From NCBI RefSeq assembly GCF_900142525.1, contig NZ_FRBD01000018.1:52180-116179 (forward strand): a DNA stretch of 64,000 nucleotides, written 5' to 3'. A model generated the notes under the pieces. It made no database searches. It saw only the letters and a list, made by a program, of their open reading frames with translations, and had not been told where the DNA came from. The position numbers and the translations under genes were made by a program. The stretch comes from Xylanibacter ruminicola. Its GTDB lineage: Bacteria > Bacteroidota > Bacteroidia > Bacteroidales > Bacteroidaceae. Positions 60,341 to 64,000 of this stretch are shown piece by piece; the first letter of the stretch is position 1, and the number at the start of each line of letters is the position of its first letter.

Positions 60341-60526
60341 ATGAAAGCTTTAGATTACTTCCTCATTGTCTGCATGATTGCGCTACTCTGTGTAGCCTAT
60401 TATTTGGTTACAATAGACCATTTTAAAACCGCTGGCATAATAAACCTCTGTGCTTATGTTGGTAGCGTTGTTTTAAGTGCAAGAATAGGAGGAAGAATAT
60501 ATAAGAAGAATCAAGAAAACAAATAA
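60341..60526 (+). CDS. 61-aa membrane protein in the etf operon
   Basis: This 61-residue protein has two hydrophobic segments (about 5-24 and 32-50) joined by a short polar loop (ITIDHFKTAG-like), and a basic C-terminus (RIGGRIYKKNQENK). No homologue is recognised. Its position, 1 bp after etfA and 6 bp before the acyl-CoA dehydrogenase gene, argues that it is translated. It might anchor the ETF/dehydrogenase complex at the membrane; this is inference. Confidence 0.75.
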   Translation: MKALDYFLIVCMIALLCVAYYLVTIDHFKTAGIINLCAYVGSVVLSARIGGRIYKKNQENK

Positions 60527-60532
60527 GAAATT

Positions 60533-62263
60533 ATGGCAAACTATTATAGCGATCATCCTGAGATCGGGTTCTACTTGAACCACCCCCTGATGGCTCGTAT
60601 TGTCGAGTTGAAGGAAAAAGGTTTCGCTGATGCGAAAGAATATGACTACGCTCCCGTTGACCTGGGCGATGCCATCGAGAACTACAAGCAGATTCTCGAC
60701 ATCACTGGCGACGTGGCTGCCAATATCATCGAGCCAAACTCTGAGAGCGTTGACCTGGAAGGTCCACACCTCGAGAACGGCCGTATGATCTACGCCTCTA
60801 AGACTTACGAGAACCTCGACGCCACCCGCAAGGCTGGTCTGTGGGGTGTAAGTATGCCTCGCCGTTACGGCGGTCTGAACCTGCCTAACGCTGTATTCTC
60901 TATGCTCTCTGAGATGATTTCAGCTGCTGATGCTGGTTTCCAGAACATCTGGAGCCTGCAGAGCTGTATCGACACTCTGTATGAGTTCGGTTCTGAGGAG
61001 CAGCGCCAGAAGTACATCCCACGCGTTTGCGCTGGTGAGGGTATGAGTATGGACCTGACTGAGCCAGATGCTGGTTCTGACCTGCAGCGTGTGATGCTGA
61101 AGGCTACCTTCGACGAGAAGGAGAACTGCTGGCGTCTGAATGGTGTGAAGCGCTTCATCACCAACGGTGATAGTGACATCCACCTCGTGCTGGCTCGTTC
61201 TGAGGAAGGCACAAAGGACGGACGTGGTCTGTCAATGTTCATCTACGACAAGCGCCAGGGCGGTGTTGATGTTCGTCATATCGAGCACAAGTTGGGAATC
61301 CATGGGTCACCTACCTGTGAGCTGACCTATAAGAACGCTAAGGCAGAGCTCTGCGGTAGCACACGTCTGGGTCTAATCAAGTACGTTATGGCACTGATGA
61401 ACGGTGCCCGTCTTGGTATCGCCGCTCAGTCAGTAGGTGTTGAGCAGGAGGCTTACAACGAGGGTCTGGCTTACGCTAAGGAGCGTCAGCAGTTTGGTGA
61501 TAAGATCATCAACTTCCCTGCCGTTTACGATATGCTCTCTCGCATGAAGGCTAAGTTGGACGCTGGTCGTTCACTGCTGTACGAGACAGCCGCTTATGTT
61601 GATATCTACAAGTGCCTCGAGGACATCGAGCGCGACCGCAAGCTTACTCCAGAGGAGAAGCAGGAGCTGAAGAAGTACCAGCGTTTGGCTGATGCCTTCA
61701 CCCCACTTGCCAAGGGTATGAACTCTGAGTATGCCAACCAGAACGCCTACGATGCCATCAGCATCCACGGTGGTTCAGGTTTCATCATGGAGTACAAGAG
61801 CCAGCGTTTGTTCCGCGATGCTCGTATCTTCTCTATCTACGAGGGTACCACACAGTTGCAGGTTGTTGCTGCTATCCGCTACATCACCAACGGCACTATG
61901 CTGAACAACATCAAGGAGATGGCTGCAAACCTCGAGGTTTGCGATTGCATGGCTGGTCTTAAGGCCCGCGTAGAGAAGCTCATCCCAGTTTACGAGGAGG
62001 CTCTTGCTAACGTGAAGGCTCTGGAGAATCAGGATGCACAGGACTTCCTCGCTCGTCGTCTGTACGATATGACTGCTGAGCTCGTTATGAGTCTGCTCAT
62101 CATTCGCGATGCAAGCAAGGCACCTGAGCTTTTCAAGAAGAGTGCTAACGTCTATGTTCGCATGACTGAAGAGGATGTTCTCGGTAAGTCTGCTTACATC
62201 AAGGCTTTCCAGGTTGAGGACCTCGAGAACTTCAAGGCAAACGACGAGGAGACTGCTGAGTAA
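60533..62263 (+). CDS. Acyl-CoA dehydrogenase
   Basis: This 576-aa flavoprotein oxidises an acyl-CoA thioester and donates electrons to the ETF encoded upstream. FAD-binding motifs are DLTEPDAGSDLQ, RFITNGDSD and GIHGSPTCEL, and the catalytic base is Glu437 in IYEGTTQLQ. The C-terminal 130 residues (about 445-576) extend beyond the usual 380-aa enzyme, as in long bacterial members of the family. Butyryl-CoA or a related short-chain substrate is a guess. It ends at a strong terminator. Confidence 0.94.
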   Translation: MANYYSDHPEIGFYLNHPLMARIVELKEKGFADAKEYDYAPVDLGDAIENYKQILDITGDVAANIIEPNSESVDLEGPHLENGRMIYASKTYENLDATRKAGLWGVSMPRRYGGLNLPNAVFSMLSEMISAADAGFQNIWSLQSCIDTLYEFGSEEQRQKYIPRVCAGEGMSMDLTEPDAGSDLQRVMLKATFDEKENCWRLNGVKRFITNGDSDIHLVLARSEEGTKDGRGLSMFIYDKRQGGVDVRHIEHKLGIHGSPTCELTYKNAKAELCGSTRLGLIKYVMALMNGARLGIAAQSVGVEQEAYNEGLAYAKERQQFGDKIINFPAVYDMLSRMKAKLDAGRSLLYETAAYVDIYKCLEDIERDRKLTPEEKQELKKYQRLADAFTPLAKGMNSEYANQNAYDAISIHGGSGFIMEYKSQRLFRDARIFSIYEGTTQLQVVAAIRYITNGTMLNNIKEMAANLEVCDCMAGLKARVEKLIPVYEEALANVKALENQDAQDFLARRLYDMTAELVMSLLIIRDASKAPELFKKSANVYVRMTEEDVLGKSAYIKAFQVEDLENFKANDEETAE

Positions 62264-62285
62264 GCAATCCCCCCAACGCTATCAT

Positions 62286-62324
62286 AAATAGAGCATCCTG
62301 CATAAGGGTGCTCTATTTTATTTG
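62286..62324 (+). terminator. Terminator of the etf-acyl-CoA dehydrogenase operon
   Basis: AAATAGAGCATCCT (62286-62299) pairs with AGGGTGCTCTATTT (62305-62318), one G-U, loop of 5 nt, T-rich end. Confidence 0.9.
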
Positions 62325-62389
62325 TTAATCTTCATAAACTATCGCTCGCCGCATTTTACTTTTTGCCCTCTCGGGTGTCAAACGAGTAA

Positions 62390-63656
<1,267 letters not shown>

Positions 63657-63668
63657 CTTGTCTTACCC

Positions 63669-64000
63669 TGAAAAACGTTGAATCAAAAAAACGTTTTAAA
63701 ATGGATAAAAATGAAGAGTCAAATTTGTTAGAGTTGCAAGAGATGGCGCTGAAGCACAGAAGCGCCAAACACCATGCCACTTATGAACAAAAAAGCATGA
63801 TTGTTAGACAATATCTTCAAAATCATGTTCCGGTAGCACAATTAAGTAGAGATTTTGGCGTTTGTACATTAACCATCCATAGATGGATTAATGCTTTTGC
63901 AAGCGGTAAGATGAAGATACCTCCAGAAAAAAGCAATGGAACTTCAGATATTAAACAAAATCCGCCTAATATGTCAAAAAAGAGTCTAAAGCCAGTTGAG
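63669..64000 (+). mobile_element. Left end of an insertion sequence (runs off the window)
   Basis: A transposase-like reading frame begins 45 bp after the esterase stop. A terminal TGAAAAACGTTG at 63669-63680 is a candidate left end, since IS3-like elements often begin with TG, but the right end is outside the window so this is not proven. Confidence 0.5.
63701..64000 (+). CDS. IS3-like transposase orfA, partial
   Basis: The first 100 codons of a protein that runs past the window are present. After a polar N-terminus comes a helix-turn-helix of the orfA type: YEQKSMIVRQYLQNHVPVAQLSRDFGVCTLTIHRWINAF (about 28-66). The tail has KMKIPPEKSNG and is Lys-rich. OrfA supplies DNA binding for an orfAB transposase. 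The family (IS3-like against other HTH transposases) is uncertain without the catalytic domain. Codon use is AT-richer than in the neighbouring genes. Confidence 0.75.
   Translation, partial: MDKNEESNLLELQEMALKHRSAKHHATYEQKSMIVRQYLQNHVPVAQLSRDFGVCTLTIHRWINAFASGKMKIPPEKSNGTSDIKQNPPNMSKKSLKPVE

Overview
The window is a chromosomal segment of a Bacteroidales bacterium, most likely Prevotella in the broad sense. The evidence is the recurrent TAnnTTTG -7 box with a TTTG/TTG -33 box about 20 nt upstream, the near absence of Shine-Dalgarno sequences, a PorT-type type IX secretion protein, Bacteroidota-restricted families (DUF3822, START-like protein, long LptF/G permease, paired ExbD genes), and secreted plant-glycan enzymes (GH53, GH3, a degenerate GH2, a CE1-type esterase). 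No species is claimed.

Layout. 1-3130: the 3' end of a DUF3987-type ATPase gene, a secreted Sel1-repeat protein, and a convergent GH2-like protein. 3269-9510: tRNA-CAU, START-like protein, LptF/G permease, ribBA, an aspartate-type aminotransferase. 8680-14168: a TonB energising operon (ExbB, two ExbD, TonB) that continues into a PstS-like lipoprotein and a TPR protein. 14362-20524: a 55-aa ferredoxin, PorT, a 5'-nucleotidase split over two genes, rplS, a 50-aa protein, a stand-alone AICAR formyltransferase, a GH53 galactanase. 20605-29280 (minus strand): a ten-gene unit of a YtrB-like ABC ATPase, two membrane proteins, a YtrA-type GntR regulator and a MacAB/TolC-like system. A perfect 9-bp half-site palindrome of YtrA type sits on the predicted transcription start.

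29281-34230 looks like accessory DNA. A non-coding stretch packed with nested inverted repeats and an AT-rich core precedes a complete DUF3987 ATPase gene. A secreted Sel1/TPR-caspase protein and a small protein resembling kinase domains of polyvalent mobile-element proteins follow, and two near-identical terminator hairpins bracket those last two genes. The DUF3987-then-Sel1 pairing also occurs at the left edge of the window with almost the same spacing and a similar promoter.

34307-54380 is mainly core: GH3 xylosidase/glucosidase, nadK, a DJ-1 protein, ispD, recG, three envelope proteins (NlpC/P60, CapA-like, M23-LysM), a HerA-like ATPase, a phosphopantetheinyl transferase, rmuC, a RecD-like helicase, a 31-aa membrane peptide, DUF3822, rsmD, cardiolipin synthase, dnaG, DMT_6. 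At 54381-55112 lies a 730-bp non-coding region with two mirror-image arrays of 11-bp iterons around two identical palindromes; it is the least explained structure here. 55113-62263 holds an Lrp/AsnC regulator, metY, cysK, etfBA and an acyl-CoA dehydrogenase. The window ends with an esterase gene broken by a 7-bp tandem duplication and the start of an insertion-sequence orfA.
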